Positions 1-6,550 of a stretch of DNA of 11,428 nt are shown piece after piece. The stretch comes from CAZZGX01 sp964653715 (lineage in GTDB: Bacteria > Patescibacteriota > Minisyncoccia > Ryanbacterales > GWA2-47-10b): NCBI GenBank assembly GCA_964653715.1, contig CAZZGX010000035.1, positions 1-11,428 of the forward strand, read 5' to 3'. The translations under genes and the position numbers were made by a program. Every line of letters starts with the position of its first letter. Within the stretch, counting starts at the first letter, position 1. Under the pieces are notes generated by a model. That model searched no databases, had not been told where the DNA came from, and saw only the letters and a program-made list of their open reading frames with translations.

Positions 1-538
1 TTTGGCTTTTATTGATTTGCGCGAGAAAGAGTGAGACCACTCCATGGTCGCTACCAGGTCCGTAGATATTATTGCCGCGCAAAATTGTGGCGCTTGAAAT
101 TCTTTTGCGCACGACCCAATCGCGCACGATAATTTCTGCCGCAACTTTTGATGCGCCATAGGGAGTTATCGGTGCGAATGGCGCATCTTCTGGAATCGAG
201 CCTGGCGTATCAGCATATACTGAACCGCTTGACATGAAAACGAGATGCGGAATTTTTTTTACTTCCATTATCCGAAGGATCTCAAGTGTTGGCAAAATGT
301 TGCTTTCCATACAATCGTGCCAGTTGCCGCCCGGTTTTCCCGCAAGATGCAATACCGCGTCAACCACAGGTAGTTTTTGAAGACCCTCGTTTCCTATAAG
401 TATCTGCCATCCTGCTTGCTCAAGTTTTTCTGCGGTCTGTATGTTTCGAACATGTAAAAAAATATCTGGGGATGGGTTTTGAAATGCCAAAAAACGCGAG
501 GCGATAAAACCGTTTGCGCCAGTAATGAGCAGTTTCAT
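1..538 (-). CDS. NAD-dependent epimerase/dehydratase (extended SDR), C-terminus cut by the window edge
   Basis: About 179 N-terminal residues of an extended short-chain dehydrogenase/reductase, the family that epimerises, dehydrates or reduces nucleotide sugars with NAD(P). The start is ATG at 536-538, giving MKLLITGANGFIAS, a Rossmann-fold cofactor loop close to TGxxGxxG, although the third glycine is Ala13. A serine strand (MSSGSVY, residues 102-108) is followed by the catalytic pair Y127/K131 (YGASK). The family's RGNNIYGPG segment comes later. All core catalytic features are therefore present, and the missing part is the variable substrate-binding C-terminus, so the exact sugar substrate cannot be told. 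The start codon overlaps the stop of the upstream GT2 gene as ATGA (535-538), so the two are probably co-transcribed and translationally coupled. Likely cytoplasmic and acting in nucleotide-sugar supply for the surface glycan. Family assignment is firm; the specific reaction is unknown. Confidence 0.9.
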   Translation of the reverse strand, partial: MKLLITGANGFIASRFLAFQNPSPDIFLHVRNIQTAEKLEQAGWQILIGNEGLQKLPVVDAVLHLAGKPGGNWHDCMESNILPTLEILRIMEVKKIPHLVFMSSGSVYADTPGSIPEDAPFAPITPYGASKVAAEIIVRDWVVRKRISSATILRGNNIYGPGSDHGVVSLFLAQINKSQ

Positions 539-1248
539 GTTTTTGGGATTCTCCTGAATGCAAAGCCGATCATTTTGTAGAACGAGCGGACGGCTTGTTT
601 CCAGTTCATTTTTTTACCTTCGTCGTACCACCTAGGCGTATATGAGATTGGCACGTCCATAATTCGAAAGTCGAGCTTGCTCAAGAGAATCTGAATTTCG
701 GGTTCGAATTCCACCCCATTTGATGTCAGATAGGGGAGAAACGCGTCAAGCGCGTGGCGTGTATACATCTTATACCCAGTCCACATATCCGTTGTGTGAT
801 ATCCGGAAAGGATATTGCAAACAATCGTGTAGAAACGGTTCATGAGATAATGAATATTCATGATGAGTTTGCGCGGTAGGTATTTGCCCATAAAACGAGA
901 TCCAAAAACAACATCGGCCTTATTTTGCAAGAGTGGTTGAAGCAGTGCGGTAAAGTCGTTGGGATCTTGCTCGAGATCGGCATCTTGGATGATGACGAAA
1001 TCTCCTTTAGTAAGATGAAAACCGGCACGGGACGCGCCACCCTTGCCCGAATTTTTTTGATGTACTACGGTGTGGCGAGATTCGAAAGGCAACAGCGCCT
1101 CACGCGTGCCGTCGGTCGATCCGTCGTTTATGATGATTATTTCTCTTTCAAAGCCAGTCGGCAGAGATGCTTTTTCAACACGTTCGATAACTTTTGCTAT
1201 AGTTTTTTTTTCGTTGTAAACAGGGATGATGATGGAGAGAAGAGCCAT
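535..1248 (-). CDS. DPM1-like GT2 glycosyltransferase (polyprenyl-phosphate sugar synthase type)
   Basis: A 237-residue soluble GT-A glycosyltransferase of family GT2, most like dolichyl/polyprenyl-phosphate mannose or glucose synthases. Visible motifs are SIIIPVYNE (residues 5-13), INDGST with nucleotide-binding Asp42, the metal-binding DAD at 89-91 in QDADLEQDP, GSRF (116-119) and a TGYKMY segment typical of this subfamily. There is no C-terminal membrane domain, so it resembles the short DPM1 form. I chose ATG at 1248 and not the in-frame TTG at 1284, because 1248 begins right before the first beta strand and a good promoter places the transcript start at this ATG; the TTG lies inside that promoter's -35 box. 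An A9 run (1203-1211 on this strand) encodes EKKT near the start. It would make a lipid-linked sugar, plausibly the donor for the two divergently encoded GT-C enzymes (inference). The sugar is not determined. Confidence 0.92.
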   Translation of the reverse strand: MALLSIIIPVYNEKKTIAKVIERVEKASLPTGFEREIIIINDGSTDGTREALLPFESRHTVVHQKNSGKGGASRAGFHLTKGDFVIIQDADLEQDPNDFTALLQPLLQNKADVVFGSRFMGKYLPRKLIMNIHYLMNRFYTIVCNILSGYHTTDMWTGYKMYTRHALDAFLPYLTSNGVEFEPEIQILLSKLDFRIMDVPISYTPRWYDEGKKMNWKQAVRSFYKMIGFAFRRIPKT

Positions 1249-1255
1249 GAAGTCG

Positions 1256-1284
1256 AGTATAGTGAAAAGGAGACAATTTGGCAA
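1256..1284 (-). promoter_or_regulatory. sigma70-type promoter for the DPM1-like GT2/epimerase operon, predicted leaderless
   Basis: Read on the minus strand, -35 TTGCCA (1279-1284) and -10 TATACT (1256-1261) are separated by exactly 17 bases. Each box matches the housekeeping consensus at five of six positions. Only 7 bases (CGACTTC) separate the -10 box from the ATG at 1248, so transcription should begin at or next to the start codon. This predicts a leaderless mRNA and supports the choice of that ATG. The element overlaps the opposing promoter for the 1309 gene. Confidence 0.7.
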
Positions 1285-1301
1285 TTTTGTTGTATGATAA
1301 T
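1270..1301 (+). promoter_or_regulatory. Candidate promoter for the plus-strand operon, predicted leaderless or nearly so
   Basis: Upstream of the ATG at 1309 the sequence TATGATAAT (1293-1301) offers two overlapping -10 boxes. TATGAT (1293-1298) has a weak -35 GAGACA (1270-1275) at a 17-base spacing. GATAAT (1296-1301) lies exactly 7 bases before the ATG, the same geometry as the other promoters in this window. Either choice leaves at most a few leader bases, and no Shine-Dalgarno is present. The -35 is poor, so this is weaker than the minus-strand promoter that it overlaps. It is the only sizeable non-coding gap ahead of the seven-gene operon. Confidence 0.5.
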
Positions 1302-1308
1302 TTAATCT

Positions 1309-2715
1309 ATGTCTCGTTTCGGGCTTTTGGTGGTTTTGTCGGTCGGATTTTTTTTCACACTTTATGCGCCGGGAGGCGACTTAACAGCTTTTCCTAAATT
1401 TTGGCGCGATGAGGCAATTCCGTTTGAGATCGCGCGCACGTTTTACGAAACCGGTAAATTGGATGTGACAGTAGCCCCAGGGGCTGTCGATGGGCGTCCA
1501 TATTTGACGCACGCGACTGGATTTCCAGTCACCGTCCCGCTCGCAGGCTTCTTTGCTCTTTTTGGCGTAGGTGTTTTGCAGGCAAGAGTGTATATGGTGC
1601 TGTGGATTATGCTGACGCTCGCGGCAGTTTATTTTGTCCTACGACGCATCTTCGATGAAAAATCGGCGCTCGCAGGATCCTTACTTATTGCCACATTTGC
1701 CTCCTTCTACGCGAATGGCCGCACGATGACGGGGGAGATCCCTGGATTTTTTTTCTTGATACTTTCTCTTTTTTTGTTTTTTGAACGGGAATCGTTCCTC
1801 GCCGGCGGATTTTTTATGGCCTTAGCGGCTGTTACCAAGCCTTCCATATATCTTTTGAGTTTTCCTGCATTATTTTTAGCTCTGCTCTTTTATGAACGCC
1901 GCAATTTTATACGGAACATCTTTTTTTCCGCGGTAGGCGCTCTCCCAGTCATTCTTTTTTGGATTTATATTATTTTGCCGCATCCATTTTCTTTATCGAG
2001 CTGGCGCTCGCTCATCGAATTTTACCAGCATCCGTTCAATGACGCGTCTCTCTTTTCAAAGTTTCCCGGAGGTTTAGGATGGCTTTTCTCTCAGACAACG
2101 ATACTGTACTTTTCAGCACTTTTGGTTTTGCTGCTGGTAGCATACTTCCGCGGCGCCTTTGGGCGTCCGGCGAAGGCATTAGTACTTTTTACTTTTTTTT
2201 ATAGCGCCGTCGCTTTTATCTATCTGGTCCGAAGCCCGGGCTGGTTGAGGTTTCTCACAGCAAGTGAGCTTTTTATACTGGCGCTCGTTTTCCCCGCAGT
2301 TTTGTACTTGTCTCGTAGATATAGCATTGTGCCGTTTTCCGCTGCGGCACTTCTTATCCTAGTCCAGATTGTCACATTTTTCTTTTTTTCAAGTATTCCG
2401 CGAGGTAAGGCATCTATACACGTTGCCGATTATATCAACTCAAATATATTAAAAAATCCCAGCGATACGATCGGCTTTATAGATTTGCCGACAGTAGCTC
2501 CACTCATCTTTTCGGGCCGCAAATATCAGACAGCCCAGATTGGCGGACACGAGCGTTTTGGCAGAAATCCCCTCGAGTATCTGCCCGATCGTTTGCCTAC
2601 CTACGTTATGTCTTATAATAATGACTATGGCGAATATATCGATGTGCTCGGCCAATATTATGAAGCGCGTCCAGTGGCCAAAATAGAGGGCATTCAAATT
2701 TATCGCCGAAAATAA
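1309..2715 (+). CDS. GT-C family membrane glycosyltransferase (ArnT/PMT-like)
   Basis: A 468-residue polytopic membrane protein of the PMT_2/ArnT type, which transfers a sugar from a polyprenyl-phosphate donor on the outer face of the membrane. It begins with a hydrophobic segment (about residues 4-20), then an external loop carrying WRDEA with the acidic pair D34-E35, matching the catalytic DE motif of GT-C enzymes. Roughly ten hydrophobic segments follow up to about residue 360. The last ~100 residues are less hydrophobic and probably form a small extracytoplasmic domain. The codons are rich in TTT, giving several T8 runs (for example 1348-1355, 1747-1754 and 2193-2200). It is the first gene of the operon, and the next starts 5 bases after its stop. 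The acceptor (glycan, lipid or protein) cannot be told from sequence. Fold and family are clear; sugar specificity is not. Confidence 0.88.
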   Translation: MSRFGLLVVLSVGFFFTLYAPGGDLTAFPKFWRDEAIPFEIARTFYETGKLDVTVAPGAVDGRPYLTHATGFPVTVPLAGFFALFGVGVLQARVYMVLWIMLTLAAVYFVLRRIFDEKSALAGSLLIATFASFYANGRTMTGEIPGFFFLILSLFLFFERESFLAGGFFMALAAVTKPSIYLLSFPALFLALLFYERRNFIRNIFFSAVGALPVILFWIYIILPHPFSLSSWRSLIEFYQHPFNDASLFSKFPGGLGWLFSQTTILYFSALLVLLLVAYFRGAFGRPAKALVLFTFFYSAVAFIYLVRSPGWLRFLTASELFILALVFPAVLYLSRRYSIVPFSAAALLILVQIVTFFFFSSIPRGKASIHVADYINSNILKNPSDTIGFIDLPTVAPLIFSGRKYQTAQIGGHERFGRNPLEYLPDRLPTYVMSYNNDYGEYIDVLGQYYEARPVAKIEGIQIYRRK

Positions 2716-2720
2716 TTTTT

Positions 2721-4037
2721 ATGAGAGAACGAGTTCCATTCAGCGTTTTGTTGATCGCTCTTGCTGCGATACTTTTTAGTATTGGCTATTCCTTTTATTA
2801 TCATGATCATCCTCGAGTTGATGCGGCTGGATATGACCAAATGGGATGGAATCTCGCACGTGGTTTTGGATATATTGAAGAGCCGGCAAATGTTGCTGCA
2901 CCCGAGAAGGATTGGGGAATAAACAGGGTCGGCCCCGGGTATCAGTTTTTTCTCGCTTTTCTCTATTCTCTTTTCGGGCACCATATCTGGGTTGTCTGGA
3001 TTTTGCAGGCGCTTCTCCGCGGCGTGTCGGTGATTCTTATTTATTATCTTGCACGAGAAGTTTTGCCGGGTATACCTCGGGCATGGGTTCTTGCCGCGCT
3101 CTTTTTTGCTTTTGCTCCGGATCTTATTGTCGTAAGTGGTCTCTTGCTGACTGAAACTTTTTTCATAACAATACTCCTTGCCGCAATGCTTGTCGCGTTG
3201 CGAGCCATCAAGTCATTCTCAGTGCCCGCCATGCTCGGCGCAGGCGGGCTATGGGCGGTTGCGATTTTAATTCGTCCAACGGCGCTGTTGCCGTTCGCGG
3301 CCTTTTTCCTGTATTTACTTTTTACAAAAAAACTTCGAGCGGCGTTTTGTTTTTTTCTGCTGCCGCTCGTACTCGTCGGATCATGGTCATTCTACGCTTC
3401 TGGGCGCTACCATCGCTTTATTTTGACGACAGGCGTGGGCGCTTATGATCTCTGGGTCGGCAATAATGTTGGGGCTAAAGGTGGATTTGAAAAAACTCCA
3501 GAGGTTCAGAAAGTGCGTGACGAGAGTTCTTCCGCCGAGCTCGATGAGATTTCAAAGGTAAAATATGCAGAATTTCTTACACAACACCCCTTCTTATTTC
3601 TCGAATTACAGATTCGTAAAACAGCGCTCTATTTTAGTTTGGTACGTCCGGGCGGACTTTGGATTCATCTATGGTCGCGATTGTGGCATTTGCGTATGAC
3701 CGTTTTATTGTCTTTTGTTTGGACTGCCCTTCTTTTTCTTATCGGTATCTCGGGCGTTGTACTTTTCTTGAAAAATATAAAAAGCGCGCGCGCACGACTT
3801 TTTATGGTGGCGGCTCTTCTCCAGCCACTCTCGGTCATTCCTATTATTGTCGAGACGCGGTATCGCTATCCGCTCTTTCCATTCCTTGCGGTGTTCGGCG
3901 CATACTTCGTGGTACGGTATTCAAAATCCTCGCGACCTATCGTTATCCTTGTTGCAATCGTACTTCTTGCGCTCACGGGATATGACATCATTTCCAACTT
4001 TCAAGATATTCTTTTAAAAGCACACCGTGTTTTCTAA
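2721..4037 (+). CDS. Second GT-C family membrane glycosyltransferase (PMT_2-like)
   Basis: A 438-residue polytopic membrane protein from a different GT-C subfamily than its upstream neighbour. After an N-terminal membrane segment (about residues 7-25) comes a loop reading RVDAAGYDQMGWNLARGFGY, with D34 and D39 as candidate catalytic acids. Next come RVGPGYQFFLAFLYSLFG (from residue 69) and LLTETFF with E145, a succession seen in many bacterial mannosyl- or glycosyltransferase-like membrane proteins. A longer external loop lies around residues 245-300, and further hydrophobic helices run to the C-terminus. It starts at ATG 2721 with no recognisable ribosome-binding site and is probably translated by reinitiation from the gene 5 bases upstream. 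Its 3' end overlaps the next gene by 11 bases. Likely uses polyprenyl-phosphate sugars on the outer face; donor and acceptor are unknown. Two adjacent GT-C genes suggest two successive extracytoplasmic additions (inference). Confidence 0.85.
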   Translation: MRERVPFSVLLIALAAILFSIGYSFYYHDHPRVDAAGYDQMGWNLARGFGYIEEPANVAAPEKDWGINRVGPGYQFFLAFLYSLFGHHIWVVWILQALLRGVSVILIYYLAREVLPGIPRAWVLAALFFAFAPDLIVVSGLLLTETFFITILLAAMLVALRAIKSFSVPAMLGAGGLWAVAILIRPTALLPFAAFFLYLLFTKKLRAAFCFFLLPLVLVGSWSFYASGRYHRFILTTGVGAYDLWVGNNVGAKGGFEKTPEVQKVRDESSSAELDEISKVKYAEFLTQHPFLFLELQIRKTALYFSLVRPGGLWIHLWSRLWHLRMTVLLSFVWTALLFLIGISGVVLFLKNIKSARARLFMVAALLQPLSVIPIIVETRYRYPLFPFLAVFGAYFVVRYSKSSRPIVILVAIVLLALTGYDIISNFQDILLKAHRVF

Positions 4038-5145
4038 CCAGAAGACTCCTAGTACAACACGCGTTTTGTATATTACGCGCGCGCGGCTTTCTTTCTCGAG
4101 GGCACATACCCAAAATATTTTAAAGACCGCGGAGCGACTTGGAAAGGAGGGGAATACAGTAATTGTGTTTTCGTGCACTCCGGAGCCAAAGGATATGAAG
4201 ATTATCATGCGCGAAAAAGATCTCGAAGAATCGTTCGCGCTCGATGTTGCTTCAAGCCGCAGGTCGCTTTTATGGCGTATTATCTCTTTGCGAGGGAATT
4301 TTGATATTCTATATTACCGTGATCCTTTTATTTTTTACGCTGCTTTTTTAGCAAGATTTTTGTTACGTAAAAAAGTAGTTTTTGAGGTACACGGTAACCG
4401 CGAGTGGAAATACGGCAGTCCGTTCTGGCGACTTTCCCTCATCACAGCACACGGAGCGGTATTTATTACACGTGTCCTTGCCGAATATTATCGATATAAA
4501 AAACCATTTGTAGTCGTGCATACAAGCGGAGTTGACCTCGATCAGTTTAGTGAGCAGGGCGTACCGTTTGATGAAGTGCGCAAAACATTGTCGATACATC
4601 CCAATGAACACCTTATTGTCTACGTCGGTAGTTTTCTTTGGTACTCCATGGAGACGCTCATTGGGATGATGAAGTTTGTTCAGACTCCTTCGGTTCTCCT
4701 TGTAGTTGGAGCAAAAGAAACCGAAATACAAGAATTAAAAAAACTTGCTAAAAAATACGAAGTTGCTCCCCGCGTTCGGTATATAAGTCGTGTTCGCCCG
4801 GTGGAAGTTCCTCGCTATCTCAAAGCTGCGGATGTGCTCGTAAATCCGCTCGTTATAGAATACGAGGGGAGCATTTCCTCAAAACTCTATGAATACTTAG
4901 CCGCAGGTAAGCCCATTGTTTCCTCGGAAGGAGGAGCCAACCAAGAAATTTTATTGGACGGCAAAAACGCACTTTTGGTTTCTTTGTCGGGAGAAAGTTT
5001 TGCCAAGGCGGTTGAAAAAGTACTGCAAGATAATAATCTTCGAGAAATGCTTTCGGCAAATGCGCGTCTTTCGGCGCGCTTGTATACATGGGAAGAGAGG
5101 GGCAGAGTTATCAATGGCCTCATAAATAAAATTTATGTCTCATGA
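4027..5145 (+). CDS. GT4 family glycosyltransferase
   Basis: A 372-residue cytoplasmic GT-B glycosyltransferase of family GT4, which moves a sugar from a nucleotide sugar to a growing lipid-linked glycan. The N-terminal half has the acceptor-side pattern RVLYITRAR...SRAHTQNILKTAERL, and the middle has FEVHGNREW. The C-terminal donor domain opens near YVGSF (about residue 200) and contains ADVLVNPL followed by SSKLYEYLAAGKPIVSS (about 284-300), the nucleotide-sugar binding segment with E289. A textbook E-x7-E is not exact here, as in other GT4 groups with an S-K-x-x-EY motif. Translation most likely starts at GTG 4027, inside the end of the preceding gene (11-base overlap). No better start is visible before the first beta strand. 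The 3' end shares ATGA with the deacetylase gene, implying coupled translation. The sugar is unknown. Confidence 0.9.
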   Translation: MFSNQKTPSTTRVLYITRARLSFSRAHTQNILKTAERLGKEGNTVIVFSCTPEPKDMKIIMREKDLEESFALDVASSRRSLLWRIISLRGNFDILYYRDPFIFYAAFLARFLLRKKVVFEVHGNREWKYGSPFWRLSLITAHGAVFITRVLAEYYRYKKPFVVVHTSGVDLDQFSEQGVPFDEVRKTLSIHPNEHLIVYVGSFLWYSMETLIGMMKFVQTPSVLLVVGAKETEIQELKKLAKKYEVAPRVRYISRVRPVEVPRYLKAADVLVNPLVIEYEGSISSKLYEYLAAGKPIVSSEGGANQEILLDGKNALLVSLSGESFAKAVEKVLQDNNLREMLSANARLSARLYTWEERGRVINGLINKIYVS

Positions 5146-5849
5146 ATACGTTTAAAAAAAGTCTAGCGGCGGGTCTTTGGTATTCCGGCGTGGGGCCACT
5201 TGTCTCATACTTTTCTCGTCCTCAAAAACTTATCCTCGCTTATCACAGTATTTACAGCAGTGCTCCGACGCCTAAGTACCGGCATATTAGTCTGTCTGTT
5301 GAGGATTTTAAGCGTCAACTTGAGTTTGTCAGATCTTTGGGCTACAAATTTGTGCGCTTTCGTGATCTCACGAATACTCCCAGGAAAGCGGTCGCTGTTT
5401 ACTTCGACGACGGCTTTCGGGATGTAGCCCAAAATGTTTATCCCATATTGAAAAAAGAAAATATTCCCGGAACTATTTTTATAACAACTGATTACATTGA
5501 TCAGAAGAAAGATGCGAATGCTTATCTTACGTGGAGCGAAGTTGAATCGCTTAGCAATTTTTTTGAGATAGAGTCGCATGGTGTATCGCACAGAAAACTC
5601 AATAAAATTTCTCTAGAGGATGCGGAATGGGAAATGCGTGAATCGCGCCGGATAATAATAGAGAAGCTTGGACGGGATGTGGTGTCGTTTTCTTTCCCTT
5701 ACGGTAGGTCTTCCCAGCGGCTTATTGATATTGCTAAAGATACGGGATATCTTTTTACTACCGCAGATAGCGAATTTTATAAAGTCCGGCCTGATCCTGA
5801 CGATACGACGACTATTTTTAAATTAAAGATTGGAGTTCCATGGTTATAG
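5142..5849 (+). CDS. Polysaccharide deacetylase (CE4, NodB homology domain)
   Basis: A 235-residue CE4 enzyme, the family that removes N- or O-acetyl groups from glycans with a divalent metal. The expected motifs are in order: AYHSI (33-37); motif 1 VYFDDGFRD, with the catalytic base and metal-binding pair D89-D90; motif 2 ESHGVSH, with metal ligands H146 and H150; and motif 3 FSFPYGR (183-189). The conserved histidine motif usually found near the C-terminus is not obvious, and the protein ends soon after residue 230, so it is a short form. There is no convincing signal peptide (the start MNTFKKSLAAGLWYSGVG is only mildly hydrophobic), which allows action on a cytoplasmic lipid-linked intermediate. 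ATG 5142 overlaps the upstream stop as ATGA, and the 3' end overlaps the GNAT-like gene by 10 bases. That pairing suggests deacetylation followed by re-acylation (inference). Confidence 0.92.
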   Translation: MNTFKKSLAAGLWYSGVGPLVSYFSRPQKLILAYHSIYSSAPTPKYRHISLSVEDFKRQLEFVRSLGYKFVRFRDLTNTPRKAVAVYFDDGFRDVAQNVYPILKKENIPGTIFITTDYIDQKKDANAYLTWSEVESLSNFFEIESHGVSHRKLNKISLEDAEWEMRESRRIIIEKLGRDVVSFSFPYGRSSQRLIDIAKDTGYLFTTADSEFYKVRPDPDDTTTIFKLKIGVPWL

Positions 5850-6550
5850 TTCATCGCCGTTTTCTGTTTTCGAGCGCCCGTATTATTTTAGATGATGAGG
5901 AGCTCAAAAAAGCACTTCGAGAAAAATGCTATTCATATATTACCGGCCTTTCATATAATAAGTTTGATTTCGGCCCAGAAGTAAAAATAAAGAATAAAAA
6001 AACCATTGTTATTTCGGTTAAAAATTTAAGTGCTGAGGATTTTCTTTGGCAATCGAGCGAAACAACACGAAACGAGATACGAAGAACTTTTAAAATGCCA
6101 GAGCTATTTTTCAGAGTTCCATGCGAGGACGCAGAAACTATTTATCGACTTTATAGTGATTTTGAAAAAGAGGGAGGAAGAATCGTTCGATCAAAAGATT
6201 ATTTTCAAAAAAGCTTACTCGCAGGCGCCTATCTGGACGACAGACTGATCGCTGCGATTATTTGTTATGATGCGTCCCCGGTACTGAGAATAAATGCAAT
6301 AGTTTCTCTACGACATGATGAAAGTATTCGAAAATACATTAGTTTTGCCACGCGCCGCTTGATATTTGAGCTTTTTCAATATGGTTCTCAAAAAAAATAT
6401 GAATCCCTTGATCTCGGCGGTATTAATGTAACCGAGAAAGAAAAATTAGGTATTACGGCCTTCAAGCGCTCATTTGGGGGCGTGGGGCAGGATGAATATA
6501 CTTATAGCTATGCGAGCTCGTTCGCTCGTATTTTTTCCAAATTTTTATGA
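5840..6550 (+). CDS. FemAB/GNAT-like acyltransferase (Acetyltransf_6 type)
   Basis: A 236-residue protein resembling the GNAT_6/BioF2-like group related to FemAB aminoacyl transferases. Supporting features are TTRNEIRRTFK (about residues 74-84), the region around AYLDDRLIAAIICYDASP (the GNAT beta-hairpin core) and the family's C-terminal signature LDLGGINVTEKEKLG, with D191 and G193-G194, followed by FKRSFGG from F208. FemAB proteins usually carry two GNAT lobes in well over 300 residues, so this is compact, with a reduced N-terminal lobe. An in-frame stop at 5819-5821 shows that the gene cannot extend upstream. ATG 5840 is preceded by GGAG (5832-5835), one of the few Shine-Dalgarno-like sites in the window. 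It overlaps the deacetylase by 10 bases and the next GT4 by ATGA. It could acylate or aminoacylate a freed amino sugar or a peptide; donor and acceptor are not visible in the sequence. Confidence 0.75.
   Translation: MVIVHRRFLFSSARIILDDEELKKALREKCYSYITGLSYNKFDFGPEVKIKNKKTIVISVKNLSAEDFLWQSSETTRNEIRRTFKMPELFFRVPCEDAETIYRLYSDFEKEGGRIVRSKDYFQKSLLAGAYLDDRLIAAIICYDASPVLRINAIVSLRHDESIRKYISFATRRLIFELFQYGSQKKYESLDLGGINVTEKEKLGITAFKRSFGGVGQDEYTYSYASSFARIFSKFL

Noticed and set aside
1249..1284. A 12-codon N-terminal extension of the DPM1-like GT2 starting at TTG 1284
   Set aside because: The extension has no family match, precedes the conserved first strand, and its TTG lies inside the -35 box of a good promoter that predicts initiation at 1248.
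925..1305. A 126-codon open frame on the plus strand opposite the GT2 gene
   Set aside because: Its translation has no recognisable motif, and it lies antisense to a gene with clear GT2 motifs and ends inside the promoter gap.
1309..4037. Tandem duplication of one GT-C gene
   Set aside because: The two proteins share only fold-level features. Their first-loop motifs (WRDEA versus RVDAAGYD) and lengths differ, so they are separate subfamilies and not a recent duplicate pair.
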